Below are positions 11,704 to 20,481 of a stretch of 36,868 bases of DNA, piece by piece. Origin of the DNA: Candidatus Dojkabacteria bacterium (GTDB lineage: Bacteria; Patescibacteria; Dojkabacteria; SC72); NCBI GenBank assembly GCA_023229785.1, contig JALNYV010000024.1, positions 1 through 36,868 on the forward strand, written 5' to 3'. The position numbers and the translations under genes were made by a program. How positions within the stretch are numbered: position 1 is the first letter of the stretch; each line of letters opens with the position of its first letter. Under the pieces are notes generated by a model. That model was not told the DNA's origin. It was given only the letters and a program-made list of their open reading frames with translations, and did no database searches.

Positions 11704-12094
11704 AGGAATAACCGCAGGGGCTATGGATTTACTACACGCAGGGCATTTAATAATGCTCAAAGAAATTCGTAAGCAGTGCGACCATCTAACTGTTGCTTTA
11801 CAAACTGACCCAAGTATAGACCGACCAGAAAAACATAAACCGATAGAGACAGTAGAAGAACGAATGATACGACTTCAAGCGTGTAAGTATGTGGACAAAA
11901 TCGTAACCTACGACACCGAGCAAGACCTTTACAACCTTCTTAAAGAACTAAAACCTGATATAAGATTTCTAGGGGCAGACTGGAAGGGAAAACATTTCAC
12001 AGGAGACGACCTACCTATCAAAGTTATTTTCAATAGCCGAAACCACAATTACAGCAGTTCAAATTTAATAAGTAGGATAAGAAACTCAAAATGA
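11687..12094 (+). CDS. TagD/RfaE-type nucleotidyltransferase
   Basis: A 135-residue protein of the cytidylyltransferase-like superfamily, which activates a sugar- or polyol-phosphate with CTP or ATP. The HxGH motif is visible (LLHAGH, H17/H20), with RPEKHKPIETVEERMIRL in the usual place and an SSSNL motif near residue 123 replacing the common ISTT. The length fits glycerol-3-phosphate cytidylyltransferase or heptose-1-phosphate nucleotidyltransferase. Substrate cannot be read from sequence. It is the first gene of the sugar cassette, with a 4-base overlap into the HAD gene. Confidence 0.85.
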   Translation: MAKQVKGITAGAMDLLHAGHLIMLKEIRKQCDHLTVALQTDPSIDRPEKHKPIETVEERMIRLQACKYVDKIVTYDTEQDLYNLLKELKPDIRFLGADWKGKHFTGDDLPIKVIFNSRNHNYSSSNLISRIRNSK

Positions 12095-12735
12095 AATTTT
12101 TCTTTGATATGGATGGCACTATTTGTGAGAGTAGGCAACAGATTTCATCTGAAATGAAAGAAGTGCTAAAGAAGTTTCAACCTTTCGTGGTGGTATCTGG
12201 TGCTTCAAAGCAACGCATAGAGTATCAAATGGATGGGCTACTTTGCATAATGATGGGGCAAAATGGCAACGATACTCCCGACTGGCAGAACAAACTTTCT
12301 CAACGAGATGTCAAAGAAATCTTTAACCACATACATAAAATCTATCCCTATTTTCCAGACGACTGCATACAGAATAGAGGTTGCCAAATGTCTCTTTCGT
12401 TCATAGGACATAATGCCGACATAAAAGATAAGAAGAAGTTTGACCCACAGAAAAGATTACGACACAGGATTCTAAATAAGATACCATTTAAATCGAAAAC
12501 TCTTACTTGCCGAGTAGCAGGAACAACTTGCTTTGACTACAACAAGAAAGGACACTTAAAAGGAGATAACCTAAGGCGATATATGAAACTTCACAAGCTG
12601 AACCCTAAAGACTGCGTTTATTTTGGAGACAATTTTAGTAAAGGAGGTAATGATGAAAGTGTAAAAGGTGTAATGAAGTGTGTGGAAGTGTCTAATCCAC
12701 AAGAATTATTATTAAGGCTTAAAAATTATGAGTAA
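12091..12735 (+). CDS. HAD-superfamily phosphatase/phosphomannomutase-like protein
   Basis: A 214-residue protein. HAD motif I is FFDMDGT (D6, D8), motif II is VVVSGAS (34-38), a lysine lies at 152-153 (NKKGH), and motif IV is YFGDNFSKGGND (177-188). The GD...GGND form with a type IIB cap is characteristic of eukaryotic-type phosphomannomutases and Cof-like phosphatases. It could remove or move a phosphate on a sugar phosphate before or after nucleotide activation. It overlaps the genes on both sides (4 and 8 bases). Confidence 0.82.
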   Translation: MKFFFDMDGTICESRQQISSEMKEVLKKFQPFVVVSGASKQRIEYQMDGLLCIMMGQNGNDTPDWQNKLSQRDVKEIFNHIHKIYPYFPDDCIQNRGCQMSLSFIGHNADIKDKKKFDPQKRLRHRILNKIPFKSKTLTCRVAGTTCFDYNKKGHLKGDNLRRYMKLHKLNPKDCVYFGDNFSKGGNDESVKGVMKCVEVSNPQELLLRLKNYE

Positions 12736-13729
12736 AAGAATTTTATTAACTGGAATTTCTGGCTTCGTAGGGTCGCACTTGATGTCGCATTTATTAAAAA
12801 ATACAGACTATGAGATAGTAGGTATAGCTTCTTGGCGACATAAAGGTATGCCGACCAGGGTAGCAGAAGATGAAAACTATAAGAAAGATATAAACCGAGT
12901 AAAAATAATCACCCACGATTTACAAGCTCCCATAACACCTGACCTTATAGAAAGAATAGGAAAAGTAGATGTAATTTTGAACCTAGCAAGTGATAGCCAT
13001 GTAGATAGAAGTATCACCGACCCTGTTCCTTTTGTAATGAATAATGTTTCTTCAACTCTTAATATGCTAGAGTTTGCTCGTATCTGCAAACCAGAACTTT
13101 TTATACAATTCTCAACTGACGAAGTTTATGGACAAGCCAAGAAGGGAGAGTATCATAAAGAATGGGATGCGATAAAACCCTCTAACCCTTACTCGGCTTC
13201 AAAGGCATCTCAAGAAGCTATTGCTGTCGCTTATTGGAGAACTTACTCTGTGCCACTTATTATAACGAACACAATGAACATTTACGGACAATACCAAGAT
13301 AAGGAAAAATTCGTGCCGTTGGTTATAGACAAAATAATGAAAGGTGAAACTGTGTATATTCACGGCTACCCAGACAAAAAAGAAGCTGGAACAAGATTTT
13401 ATCTCCATGCTAGAAACATTGCTGATGCGATTACCTTTATGATAGAAAATGTAGAGCCGAAACTTTATCCTGAAATAGACCGACCTGAAAGATTTAATGT
13501 TGTTGGAGAAGTAGAACTAGATAACCTAACCCTAGCCCAAAAGATAGCAGAATTACTTGGCAAGAAACTTAAATATGAAATAGTTAGCTTCCACGCCAGT
13601 AGGCCAGGCCACGATTTGCGTTACGCTCTCGATGGAAAGAAGCTACAAGATTATGGACACAAATACCCTGTTAGTTTTGAAGATAGTTTAAAAGCAACAG
13701 TAGAGTGGTATAAAAAACAATATGAGTAA
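12728..13729 (+). CDS. NAD-dependent sugar epimerase/dehydratase (extended SDR)
   Basis: A 333-residue protein of normal family length. The Rossmann motif TGISGFVGSHL (G9, G12, G15) and the catalytic pair Y155/K159 (NPYSASKAS) are clear, with FSTDEVYG placing it near the dTDP-glucose 4,6-dehydratase (RmlB-like) group. GQYQDKEKFVPLVI and the C-terminal RPGHDLRYALDGKKL also fit RmlB-type enzymes. It would modify a nucleotide-activated sugar. The exact substrate is unknown. Confidence 0.88.
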   Translation: MSKRILLTGISGFVGSHLMSHLLKNTDYEIVGIASWRHKGMPTRVAEDENYKKDINRVKIITHDLQAPITPDLIERIGKVDVILNLASDSHVDRSITDPVPFVMNNVSSTLNMLEFARICKPELFIQFSTDEVYGQAKKGEYHKEWDAIKPSNPYSASKASQEAIAVAYWRTYSVPLIITNTMNIYGQYQDKEKFVPLVIDKIMKGETVYIHGYPDKKEAGTRFYLHARNIADAITFMIENVEPKLYPEIDRPERFNVVGEVELDNLTLAQKIAELLGKKLKYEIVSFHASRPGHDLRYALDGKKLQDYGHKYPVSFEDSLKATVEWYKKQYE

Positions 13730-14627
13730 TATTGCCGTAGTTGTTCCTACAATAAGATTAAAAGAATCAGTCCCTGCTTTTATGAAAGCGTGGCAACCAC
13801 TATTTGATAAACACAATGTTGAGTTTGTCTTGGTAGTAGATGGTGAAAAACCAAAAGTAGTTCATACTGTTAATGTTCCCCAAGAAGCAGGAGATGTAGT
13901 TGTAACCAAAACAAAAAAAGAACTCGACCCACATAATTTGGTTTCAAACTTCTGTGCTGGAGTAAGGCAACTTGGTTTTCTTTACATTGCCAAGCATCTT
14001 CCAGAGGTTGAATACATAATTACACTTGATGATGATGAGATACCTTTAGGCGACCCAATCCAAGACCATATAACTCAACTTAATCGCAAAGTTCCTATTT
14101 CGTGGATTTCAACAGCAACAGATTATATGCGTGGTTTTCCCTATGGAATTAGGCAAGAAGCACCAGTTATGATGTCACATGGAGTCTGGGAAGGAAGCTA
14201 TGACTGGGATGCACCTTCACAACTTCTAAAGGGTGATACCAGAGTTCAGTTCTATAAGGGTGTAATTCCAAAAGGAATTTATACTCCTATTTGTGGAATG
14301 AATTTAGCTTTCAGACGAGAAGCATTACCTTATGTATATTTTGCACCAGTAGGACAATTCAAAGGTGCAGAAAGATGGGATGATATTTATATGGGTGTAA
14401 TGGTTATTAAGAAATTTGCAGAATTAAATTGGGCGATAACAACTGGTTATGCAAAAGTATTACACGAAAGAGCATCTAATCCTTTTACTTCACTAGCAAA
14501 AGAAGCGGTTGGTATTCTTCATGGAGAAGAATTTTATAAAGACCCCGAAAACTACAAGGGCGATGTGTGGTTTAACGAATTTAGAGAGAAGACAAAAAAA
14601 TGGTTCGATATAACTTACAACATTTAA
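13722..14627 (+). CDS. Reversibly glycosylated polypeptide / UDP-arabinopyranose mutase-like protein (GT75-like)
   Basis: A 301-residue GT-A-fold protein. It has the DxD-like LDDDE (D103-D105), then YMRGFPYGIRQ (136-145), MSHGVW (151-156), DAPSQL, PKGIYTPICGMNLAF and HERASNPFTSLAKE. That order and wording match plant reversibly glycosylated polypeptides, which interconvert UDP-arabinopyranose and furanose. The RGFPY segment holds the arginines where self-glycosylation occurs in that family, though I cannot assign the exact residue. In this cassette it may be a sugar-ring mutase or a glycosyltransferase. The family is mainly described from plants, so its presence in a phage is unusual. Confidence 0.78.
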   Translation: MSNIAVVVPTIRLKESVPAFMKAWQPLFDKHNVEFVLVVDGEKPKVVHTVNVPQEAGDVVVTKTKKELDPHNLVSNFCAGVRQLGFLYIAKHLPEVEYIITLDDDEIPLGDPIQDHITQLNRKVPISWISTATDYMRGFPYGIRQEAPVMMSHGVWEGSYDWDAPSQLLKGDTRVQFYKGVIPKGIYTPICGMNLAFRREALPYVYFAPVGQFKGAERWDDIYMGVMVIKKFAELNWAITTGYAKVLHERASNPFTSLAKEAVGILHGEEFYKDPENYKGDVWFNEFREKTKKWFDITYNI

Positions 14628-15331
14628 CTCAAGATGATGCACAGAATAAGCCAGGTGCAATCCAAGACGATGAAGCGTTATTGTTCTTTGCTCTTATAAG
14701 AGTAACTCGTATTAAAAGAATTTTAGAGTTTGGTGGCGTTCCAGGATATAGTGCTAAAAACTTCTGTGAAGCATTAAATGGAGATGGTATGGTCTACACT
14801 ACCGATTGGGGTGTTGATGGTGAAACCCCCAAACAAGGGGCTAATCATAAGGTCATTGTAAAGAACGCAGCAGATGTAACACCAGGAGATTTAGATAACG
14901 AGCCAGTTGATTTGGTATTCTTTGATTGCCACGCTTACGAAGCTGAACTTTGTGTGTTCCAAAACCTCAAGAGAGCAGGTATCATTACCGATAAAACTAT
15001 CTTTGCTTTTCACGACACCAACCTTTTAGCCCACGAACTTTCTCTTGGCTATCCGAACATCTCTTATGAAGTAAAAGATGGATGGGTATTCTGCCCACCA
15101 GAACGACAACTCGTAAACGATTTTAAAGCGATGGGATATGATATAATAAACTTACACACAAACGCTGAAGTGCATAATGAGAAATTCCCCTATCGCTGTG
15201 GATTAAGTATTGCCCGTAAGTTTATTCCACTGGAATTAAAATATGGGGCAACTGCTCCGTGGATGAAACCACAAGATATAGAAAGTGAGCAATTTATTAA
15301 AGTAGGAGATTTTGATTATAAAAGAAAATGA
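14600..15331 (+). CDS. Class I SAM-dependent methyltransferase-like protein
   Basis: A 243-residue protein. A glycine-rich SAM-binding loop ILEFGGVPGYSAKNF (about 40-54) is followed by VDLVFFDCHAYEAELCVFQNL and IFAFHDTN, the pattern of Methyltransf_24-like enzymes in glycan clusters. It probably methylates a sugar or its aglycone with SAM from the nearby metK product. The first 28 bases overlap the GT75-like gene. Target unknown; cephalosporin-hydroxylase-like proteins share this fold and are an alternative. Confidence 0.72.
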   Translation: MVRYNLQHLTQDDAQNKPGAIQDDEALLFFALIRVTRIKRILEFGGVPGYSAKNFCEALNGDGMVYTTDWGVDGETPKQGANHKVIVKNAADVTPGDLDNEPVDLVFFDCHAYEAELCVFQNLKRAGIITDKTIFAFHDTNLLAHELSLGYPNISYEVKDGWVFCPPERQLVNDFKAMGYDIINLHTNAEVHNEKFPYRCGLSIARKFIPLELKYGATAPWMKPQDIESEQFIKVGDFDYKRK

Positions 15332-16197
15332 TAAAATATAAAGACCAAGAATATAAAATTGTAGTTTGCACACCAGCAGGAAGAGAAAAATATCTCTCCG
15401 TATTTAAGAAGTTTATTTATCGTAAAATGGATGAAGGTGTGATAGATGGTTGGCAACTCTGGCTCAACACAGTAGATGTAAATGATATTGCTTATATTCA
15501 TAATATGGAAGCTGAAAATCCAAAGGTAAAAGTTTTTAGGCAAGGTGAACCAATAGACTCACTTGGTTTTTATGAAACCTTTAATCCTTTGAAGACGCAC
15601 TTGTTCTTCCAGAATGCCCAAGATGACGACACGATTTATATACGCTTTGATGACGACATAATCTGGGCGGCTGACGATGCGATAGAGAAAATATGTCAGG
15701 CACGAATAGACAACCCTAAAGCTTTTGTAGTTACTCCCAATATAGTGAACTCAACCATCTGTAACTCATACCACCAAGACAATGGTGCATTGAGTGAAGA
15801 AGCTGGTAAGGTCAAGCGATATACATTAAGCAATCCTGACTACGCTTATTTGGATGAATTTAACTACTCCGATAGCAGACTTGCCGACCATATACATAAT
15901 ACATTTAGAAAACATTACGAAGAAGGAACTTTGAGTGCCTATCATTTACCCAGCCGAAGCTATGATGAGTATCAGCGTTTTTCTATTTGCTCTGTTTGTT
16001 GGTTTGGTAAGGACAAGATAAGTCTAGGTTATATTGAAGAGCCACAAATAGCGTGGGAACTCCCCCAAGCATTAAATAGACCTAATTACTTTGTTGGTGA
16101 TGCGTTGCTAGTCCACTACGCATACCATACCCAACGCCCCTACTTTGAGGCGACAGGGAATAAGCATTTAGAATTTTATAAGACTATCACAAAATAA
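15328..16197 (+). CDS. GT-A-type glycosyltransferase
   Basis: A 289-residue protein with an N-terminal nucleotide-binding region (IVVCTPAGREKYLSVF) and a metal/sugar-nucleotide motif YIRFDDDIIW (D108-D110), followed by a long acceptor region (PNIVNSTICNSY...). The family layout resembles glycosyltransferases in bacterial surface-glycan clusters. Donor and acceptor are unknown. It is coupled by a 4-base overlap upstream and a 1-base TAATG overlap downstream. Confidence 0.75.
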   Translation: MIKYKDQEYKIVVCTPAGREKYLSVFKKFIYRKMDEGVIDGWQLWLNTVDVNDIAYIHNMEAENPKVKVFRQGEPIDSLGFYETFNPLKTHLFFQNAQDDDTIYIRFDDDIIWAADDAIEKICQARIDNPKAFVVTPNIVNSTICNSYHQDNGALSEEAGKVKRYTLSNPDYAYLDEFNYSDSRLADHIHNTFRKHYEEGTLSAYHLPSRSYDEYQRFSICSVCWFGKDKISLGYIEEPQIAWELPQALNRPNYFVGDALLVHYAYHTQRPYFEATGNKHLEFYKTITK

Positions 16198-16937
16198 TGG
16201 AACTACACTATTCACCAGCTCTGGAGGAATGTATGAAAGGTCACTATACTGCTGTTATAGAAGAAGACGAGTATAGAGTTGAGGAACTTTACGATGCCGA
16301 CCAAGACATAGAATACATTGTAGATATTGGGGCGAACATAGGCACAGCATCAATGCAATTTCAAAGATTCTATCCCAACGCTAAGATACTTGTTTGCGAA
16401 CCTGAACCTGAATTATTAAAATACGCCAAGCTCAATACAGAGAACAAATTGATTTATGTAGATGAAGCTATTATTGGAGACGATAGAAAGGAAGTAACAT
16501 TCAATGTTTGCAAGTGGGCAGGGAATGGTCATGTAGATGGAAACTTCCGATGGGATTTATTTAAGCCAATGGGTTCAGAACTAGACCATCAGATAAAAGT
16601 TTCTGCGGCTACACTAAAAGAGATAATGGATAAATATGGCTTCCCTAGAATAGACTTACTCAAGATAGACACCGAAGGAATGGAGGGACAGATACTTCAA
16701 TCATTTAAACCCTATATGCACTTGGTAAAACACTTTAGAGGCGAATGGCACGGAGATAAAGAGATACCCCTAATCAAAGATGCCCTAAAAGATACACACG
16801 ACTTTTTCTTTAATCGCAAACTTTCAACTCACGGAGACATCTTCGCTACCAGAAAGGACTTCACACCAACCGAAACTCAACACGATGGTTTCAAGATTAT
16901 TCATAAAGTTGGTCTCCCTGACCGAATTGTAAAATGA
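16197..16937 (+). CDS. FkbM-family O-methyltransferase
   Basis: A 246-residue protein. SAM-binding motif VDIGANIGTASMQF (42-55), acidic ribose-binding CEPEPE (67-72), and the family hallmark LLKIDTEGMEGQIL (154-167) are all present. FkbM enzymes O-methylate sugars and polyketides. This one probably caps a sugar hydroxyl in the product of the cassette. SAM could come from metK, two genes downstream. It overlaps neighbours by 1 and 4 bases. Confidence 0.9.
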   Translation: MELHYSPALEECMKGHYTAVIEEDEYRVEELYDADQDIEYIVDIGANIGTASMQFQRFYPNAKILVCEPEPELLKYAKLNTENKLIYVDEAIIGDDRKEVTFNVCKWAGNGHVDGNFRWDLFKPMGSELDHQIKVSAATLKEIMDKYGFPRIDLLKIDTEGMEGQILQSFKPYMHLVKHFRGEWHGDKEIPLIKDALKDTHDFFFNRKLSTHGDIFATRKDFTPTETQHDGFKIIHKVGLPDRIVK

Positions 16938-17590
16938 AGGGCATTGTAGTTGGCACATCGGAATACACAAAAGACTTCTTATTACCTTGTTTGAGGTCTT
17001 TAAAAGGCACGAAATATAATGTGCTAGTAGTCTCCAACGATGGTTACAACCCCAAAGAAATAATTGGAATGTTACAAAATGACTTCCCCAATGGAATAAG
17101 TTTAGTGATAAATAGTTGGAATGGTTGGGAGATAGCTGTGCTTCAAAGAGGTAAAGAAACATTCAGTGAGTTCGTTCACATAATGGATACCACACTAATA
17201 AAAGATATATCAATGTTTGATAGGTTGTTTGAGATAGAGGGCAATGTCGTGCTTACCAAAGGTAACTTCCATTATATGGGTAAGTTTGTTTCAAGAGAGC
17301 TACCCAACTTGCCAATAGTCCGAGACAAGACAACTGCGATAATGCTAGAAGTTAGATGGCTAGATGGTTTCCCTTATAAAGAGTTTGAGCCTGATTTGCC
17401 TGTCCATTCATTGAATTGGGAGGTCGTTCACGGGCAAAATAGAATGAGACTTGAGAACAAATATATGATAAAATGGAAGGGGACTGCTTGGGTCTCACCT
17501 GAACAATTAGAAGAATTATCAGAAGAAATAAATAAAAAATGTTCCGCAGGAATGACAAACTGCGAAACTTGCTCAAATGAAAAATCTTAA
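16934..17590 (+). CDS. Glycosyltransferase-like protein, no clear DxD
   Basis: A 218-residue protein with a GT2-like N-terminus (VVGTSEYTKDFLLPCLRSL ... YNVLVVSNDG). A HIMDTTLIKD stretch lies where the DxD motif would be, so the catalytic motif is altered or absent. The C-terminus has a Cys cluster (CSAGMTNCETC) that may bind metal. It could be a divergent or inactive glycosyltransferase, or an accessory protein. It overlaps metK by 14 bases. Confidence 0.6.
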   Translation: MKGIVVGTSEYTKDFLLPCLRSLKGTKYNVLVVSNDGYNPKEIIGMLQNDFPNGISLVINSWNGWEIAVLQRGKETFSEFVHIMDTTLIKDISMFDRLFEIEGNVVLTKGNFHYMGKFVSRELPNLPIVRDKTTAIMLEVRWLDGFPYKEFEPDLPVHSLNWEVVHGQNRMRLENKYMIKWKGTAWVSPEQLEELSEEINKKCSAGMTNCETCSNEKS

Positions 17591-18539
17591 AACAGCAGAA
17601 TATGTAACACCTCATCACCCAGATAAACTCTGCGATAGAATATCTGATGCTATTTTAGATGCGTGTTTAGAACAAGACCCTATGAGTAGAGTTGCGATAG
17701 AGACTATGGGTGGACACGGCATTATAACTATTACAGGAGAACTAACTACTAAGGCATACATAAACGCAAGAGAAATAGCTCAACGAATAGCAGGAACTCA
17801 ATATGGAGTGCAAATTAACATAGTATCTCAAAGTCCTGAGATAGCACAGGGAGTAGATACAGGTGGTGCAGGAGACCAAGGCATTATGGTAGGTTATGCT
17901 TGTAACGAGAACGAAGAAATGATACCCCAAGAGCTATACTTGGCTCGTTCACTAGGTAAATATATATATACAGAAGAACCTTTTGATGGCAAGACCCAAA
18001 TAACACTAGACGGCGACCAAATAACAACAGTAGTAGCAAGTTTTCAAAATGTATCTTCAACAGAATTAGAGAACCTAGTAAATGAATGGCTACAACTTCA
18101 AGGAGTTAATTATGGAGTAAAGATATATTGCAATCCAGCAGGAGACTGGAAACAAGGTGGCTTTGAAGCTGACACAGGAGTAACTGGTAGAAAACTAGCA
18201 GTAGACAATTATGGAACTAGAATACCAATAGGAGGTGGTGCATTTAGTGGTAAAGATGCTACGAAAGTAGATAGAAGCGCAGCATATATGGCTAGAAAAG
18301 TTGCAGTAGACCTATTAAAAGAGTATAATGCTAGAGAGGTAATAGTAAAACTAGCTTATGCAATAGGAGTAGCTGAGCCAGTAATGCTAACAGCTAATGT
18401 AGACGGAAAGAACATAGAACTATACGGCTCTAAATATACACCTAGATACATTATAGAAACTCTTAATTTAAGGAAACCTCAATTTGAAAGATTAGCAAGA
18501 GAAGGACACTTTGGAACTAATAATATATGGGACAAGTAG
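17577..18539 (+). CDS. metK: S-adenosylmethionine synthetase
   Basis: This 320-residue enzyme makes SAM from methionine and ATP. The key motifs are intact: HPDK (H14-K17), the glutamate in IETMGG (E42), the ATP-binding GAGDQG (97-102), D199 with GRK (R205, K206), and the P-loop GGGAFSGKD (219-227) followed by KVDRSAAY. It is 60-80 residues shorter than most bacterial MetK proteins (roughly 380-400). The shortening is spread over loops, not the active site. Its likely users here are the DNA methyltransferase (5681) and the methyltransferases at 14600 and 16197. It overlaps the terminase gene by 13 bases. Confidence 0.96.
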   Translation: MKNLKTAEYVTPHHPDKLCDRISDAILDACLEQDPMSRVAIETMGGHGIITITGELTTKAYINAREIAQRIAGTQYGVQINIVSQSPEIAQGVDTGGAGDQGIMVGYACNENEEMIPQELYLARSLGKYIYTEEPFDGKTQITLDGDQITTVVASFQNVSSTELENLVNEWLQLQGVNYGVKIYCNPAGDWKQGGFEADTGVTGRKLAVDNYGTRIPIGGGAFSGKDATKVDRSAAYMARKVAVDLLKEYNAREVIVKLAYAIGVAEPVMLTANVDGKNIELYGSKYTPRYIIETLNLRKPQFERLAREGHFGTNNIWDK

Positions 18540-18916
18540 GAAGACCACTAAAATTTAAATCAGTAGAAGAATTACAAGCTAAGATAGATGCTTATTTCAA
18601 CGATACCCCTAAAGATGAATGGACTATAACAGGACTAGCTTTAGCCCTTGATACATCAAGGAAAGTCTTAGTTGAATATGAAGATAAGGATGAATTTAGT
18701 AACGCAGTAAAAAAGGCGAAGCTGATAGTAGAAAATGGTTATGAAATAGATTTAAAGAAAGCAGGAAGAAGTGGAACGATATTTGCCCTAAAGAACTTTG
18801 ATTGGAGAGATAAGACAGAGCAAGATGTAAATGTGAGGGAACTACCTCAACCTATAATAGATGTTCATACAGACGACAGCAACCAAGCGAATAAGCCAAC
18901 TGAAGAAACGAATTAG
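18527..18916 (+). CDS. terS: Terminase small subunit
   Basis: A 129-residue protein. The N-terminal VGRPLKFKSVEELQAKIDAYF and WTITGLALALDTSRKVLVEYE (an HTH for DNA recognition), then FSNAVKKAKLIVENGYEIDL and GTIFALKNFDWRDK, match phage small terminases. It binds the packaging site and delivers DNA to the large subunit. It overlaps metK by 13 bases and the large-subunit frame by 56 bases. Confidence 0.88.
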   Translation: MGQVGRPLKFKSVEELQAKIDAYFNDTPKDEWTITGLALALDTSRKVLVEYEDKDEFSNAVKKAKLIVENGYEIDLKKAGRSGTIFALKNFDWRDKTEQDVNVRELPQPIIDVHTDDSNQANKPTEETN

Positions 18917-20057
18917 AGCTATTCAGGGAGGTTCTTCAGCTAGTAAAACTATAAGTATTATCTTATGGTTAATTGCTCTTGCTCAAAGCGATAAAGAAAA
19001 GACTTTAACCTCGATATGTTCCGAGAGTATTCCACACTTAAAGAGAGGTGCTGTGCGTGATTTCAAGAACATAATGCAAGAACATAAGTATTGGCGAGAT
19101 GCTAACTGGAATGCAACTGATAGTATTTATACATTTGAAACAGGTAGTCAGATAGAGTTCTTCTCAACTGATAATGGAGATAAACTTCGTGGAGCAAGAC
19201 GAGATAGACTATTTATAAATGAAGCAAACAATGTAACCTTTGAAGCATTTGAACAGCTAGAGATAAGAACTAAGGACTTTGTGTATCTGGACTGGAATCC
19301 CTCAAATGAGTATTGGTTCTACACTGATATACTTGGCAAGAGAGAAGATGTAGACCACATAATTTTAACTTACAAAGATAACGAAGCCCTAGACCCACAG
19401 ATTGTAAATGCCCTTGAACAACGAAAAGAAAGAAAGTCTTGGTGGAATGTTTATGGCTTAGGTCAGCTTGGAGAAGTTGAAGGTAAAATATATAGAAATT
19501 GGAATATCATAGATGAGATACCACACGAAGCAAGACTAGAACGCTATGGGTTAGACTTTGGTTATAGTAACGACCCGACAGCTATTGTGGCTATCTACTA
19601 TTACAATGGGGGCTACATCTTAGATGAGACAACCTTTCAAAAAGGATTGAGTAATAAACAGATAGCAGATATATTAAAGAACCACGACACTGCTCTCGTT
19701 ATAGCTGATAGTGCCGAGCCAAAGAGTATAGATGAGATAGCAAGTTATGGCTTATCTATTGCTGGGGCAGAGAAAGGCAAGGATAGTATCGTTCACGGAA
19801 TTGCGATGGTTCAAGCTCAGCGAATATCAATGACCAAAAGAAGTGTAAACATCATCAAAGAGTATAGAAACTATTTGTGGTTGACTGATAAAAATGGTAA
19901 AATAGTAAATGAACCAGACGGAGGATTTGACCACTCAATGGATGCAATACGATATGGTCTCGTCTCACTAGTTAAGAACTCTACTGGTGATATGGAAGCA
20001 GAGAAAGCTGATAGAATGCTCTCACGATTAAAACAACTAACACCACAAACGAGATGA
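18861..20057 (+). CDS. terL: Terminase large subunit
   Basis: This 398-residue packaging motor has an ATPase and a nuclease domain. The Walker A-like motif is IQGGSSASKT (21-30). Walker B is RLFINEAN with E121. The C-terminal RNase H-like nuclease has LDFGYSNDPT (D232), VIADSAEP (D283) and DHSMDAIRYG. It belongs to the PBSX/T4-like large terminases. I keep the ATG at 18861, although the region before residue 14 overlaps the small subunit and may not be native; no later ATG precedes the Walker motif. Confidence 0.93.
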   Translation: MFIQTTATKRISQLKKRIRAIQGGSSASKTISIILWLIALAQSDKEKTLTSICSESIPHLKRGAVRDFKNIMQEHKYWRDANWNATDSIYTFETGSQIEFFSTDNGDKLRGARRDRLFINEANNVTFEAFEQLEIRTKDFVYLDWNPSNEYWFYTDILGKREDVDHIILTYKDNEALDPQIVNALEQRKERKSWWNVYGLGQLGEVEGKIYRNWNIIDEIPHEARLERYGLDFGYSNDPTAIVAIYYYNGGYILDETTFQKGLSNKQIADILKNHDTALVIADSAEPKSIDEIASYGLSIAGAEKGKDSIVHGIAMVQAQRISMTKRSVNIIKEYRNYLWLTDKNGKIVNEPDGGFDHSMDAIRYGLVSLVKNSTGDMEAEKADRMLSRLKQLTPQTR

Positions 20058-20149
20058 TTATATTACACTATCCACCTTTTTGGGTGAACATATTAGTATC
20101 ATTATTAGGTTTAACATATGTCTTATGGAGAATCAAAGACCAAAATTAA
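20054..20149 (+). CDS. Small membrane peptide
   Basis: A 31-residue product (MIILHYPPFWVNILVSLLGL...) with one membrane span and a basic tail. Its ATG overlaps the terminase stop (ATGA), and it overlaps the next gene by 25 bases in another frame. Function unknown. Confidence 0.5.
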   Translation: MIILHYPPFWVNILVSLLGLTYVLWRIKDQN

Positions 20150-20286
20150 CCGACCCTGCTGAGTTCGCACTTATCAAACAGATGTATTTCCAAGACAACA
20201 GACCTTTTAATGATAACTTAGACCCTATTGAAAGGAACGATAGGCAAGAAAGTAAATTAAAAAATAAGCAAAAGAGTTCAAGATGA
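20125..20286 (+). CDS. Small hypothetical protein
   Basis: A 53-residue polar protein (MENQRPKLTDPAEFALIKQMYF...). The frame is open to 20080, but ATG 20125 gives the coherent start. It is coupled by ATGA to the membrane-protein gene at 20283. No family is recognised. Confidence 0.6.
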   Translation: MENQRPKLTDPAEFALIKQMYFQDNRPFNDNLDPIERNDRQESKLKNKQKSSR

Positions 20287-20480
20287 AGAAATTTTGGGAA
20301 ACAGAAGGAAGAATGGTAAAGATATTTAGTGGAATGTTCCTATCAACTTTTCTAGTTTTTCTTTACTTGAATACTAACCTACCGTGGTATGCCAGTGTAT
20401 TTTATGCCTTTATATTCTTTGTGTTTGCTTTTATGGTATGTGCAATAGTATTTGGCGAGGTTTATGATAGCAATAAATAG
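20283..20480 (+). CDS. Two-span small membrane protein
   Basis: A 65-residue protein with two hydrophobic segments (about residues 15-29 and 35-58; LFV...YLNTNLPWYASVFYAFIFF). It sits between terminase and portal, away from the lysis cassette. It might alter the host membrane (for example superinfection exclusion) or be a second holin-like protein. No family is recognised. Confidence 0.65.
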   Translation: MKKFWETEGRMVKIFSGMFLSTFLVFLYLNTNLPWYASVFYAFIFFVFAFMVCAIVFGEVYDSNK

Positions 20481-20481
20481 T

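Noticed and set aside
17540..17577. SAM riboswitch before metK
   Set aside because: The metK ATG lies inside the previous gene by 14 bases and there is no leader or fold.
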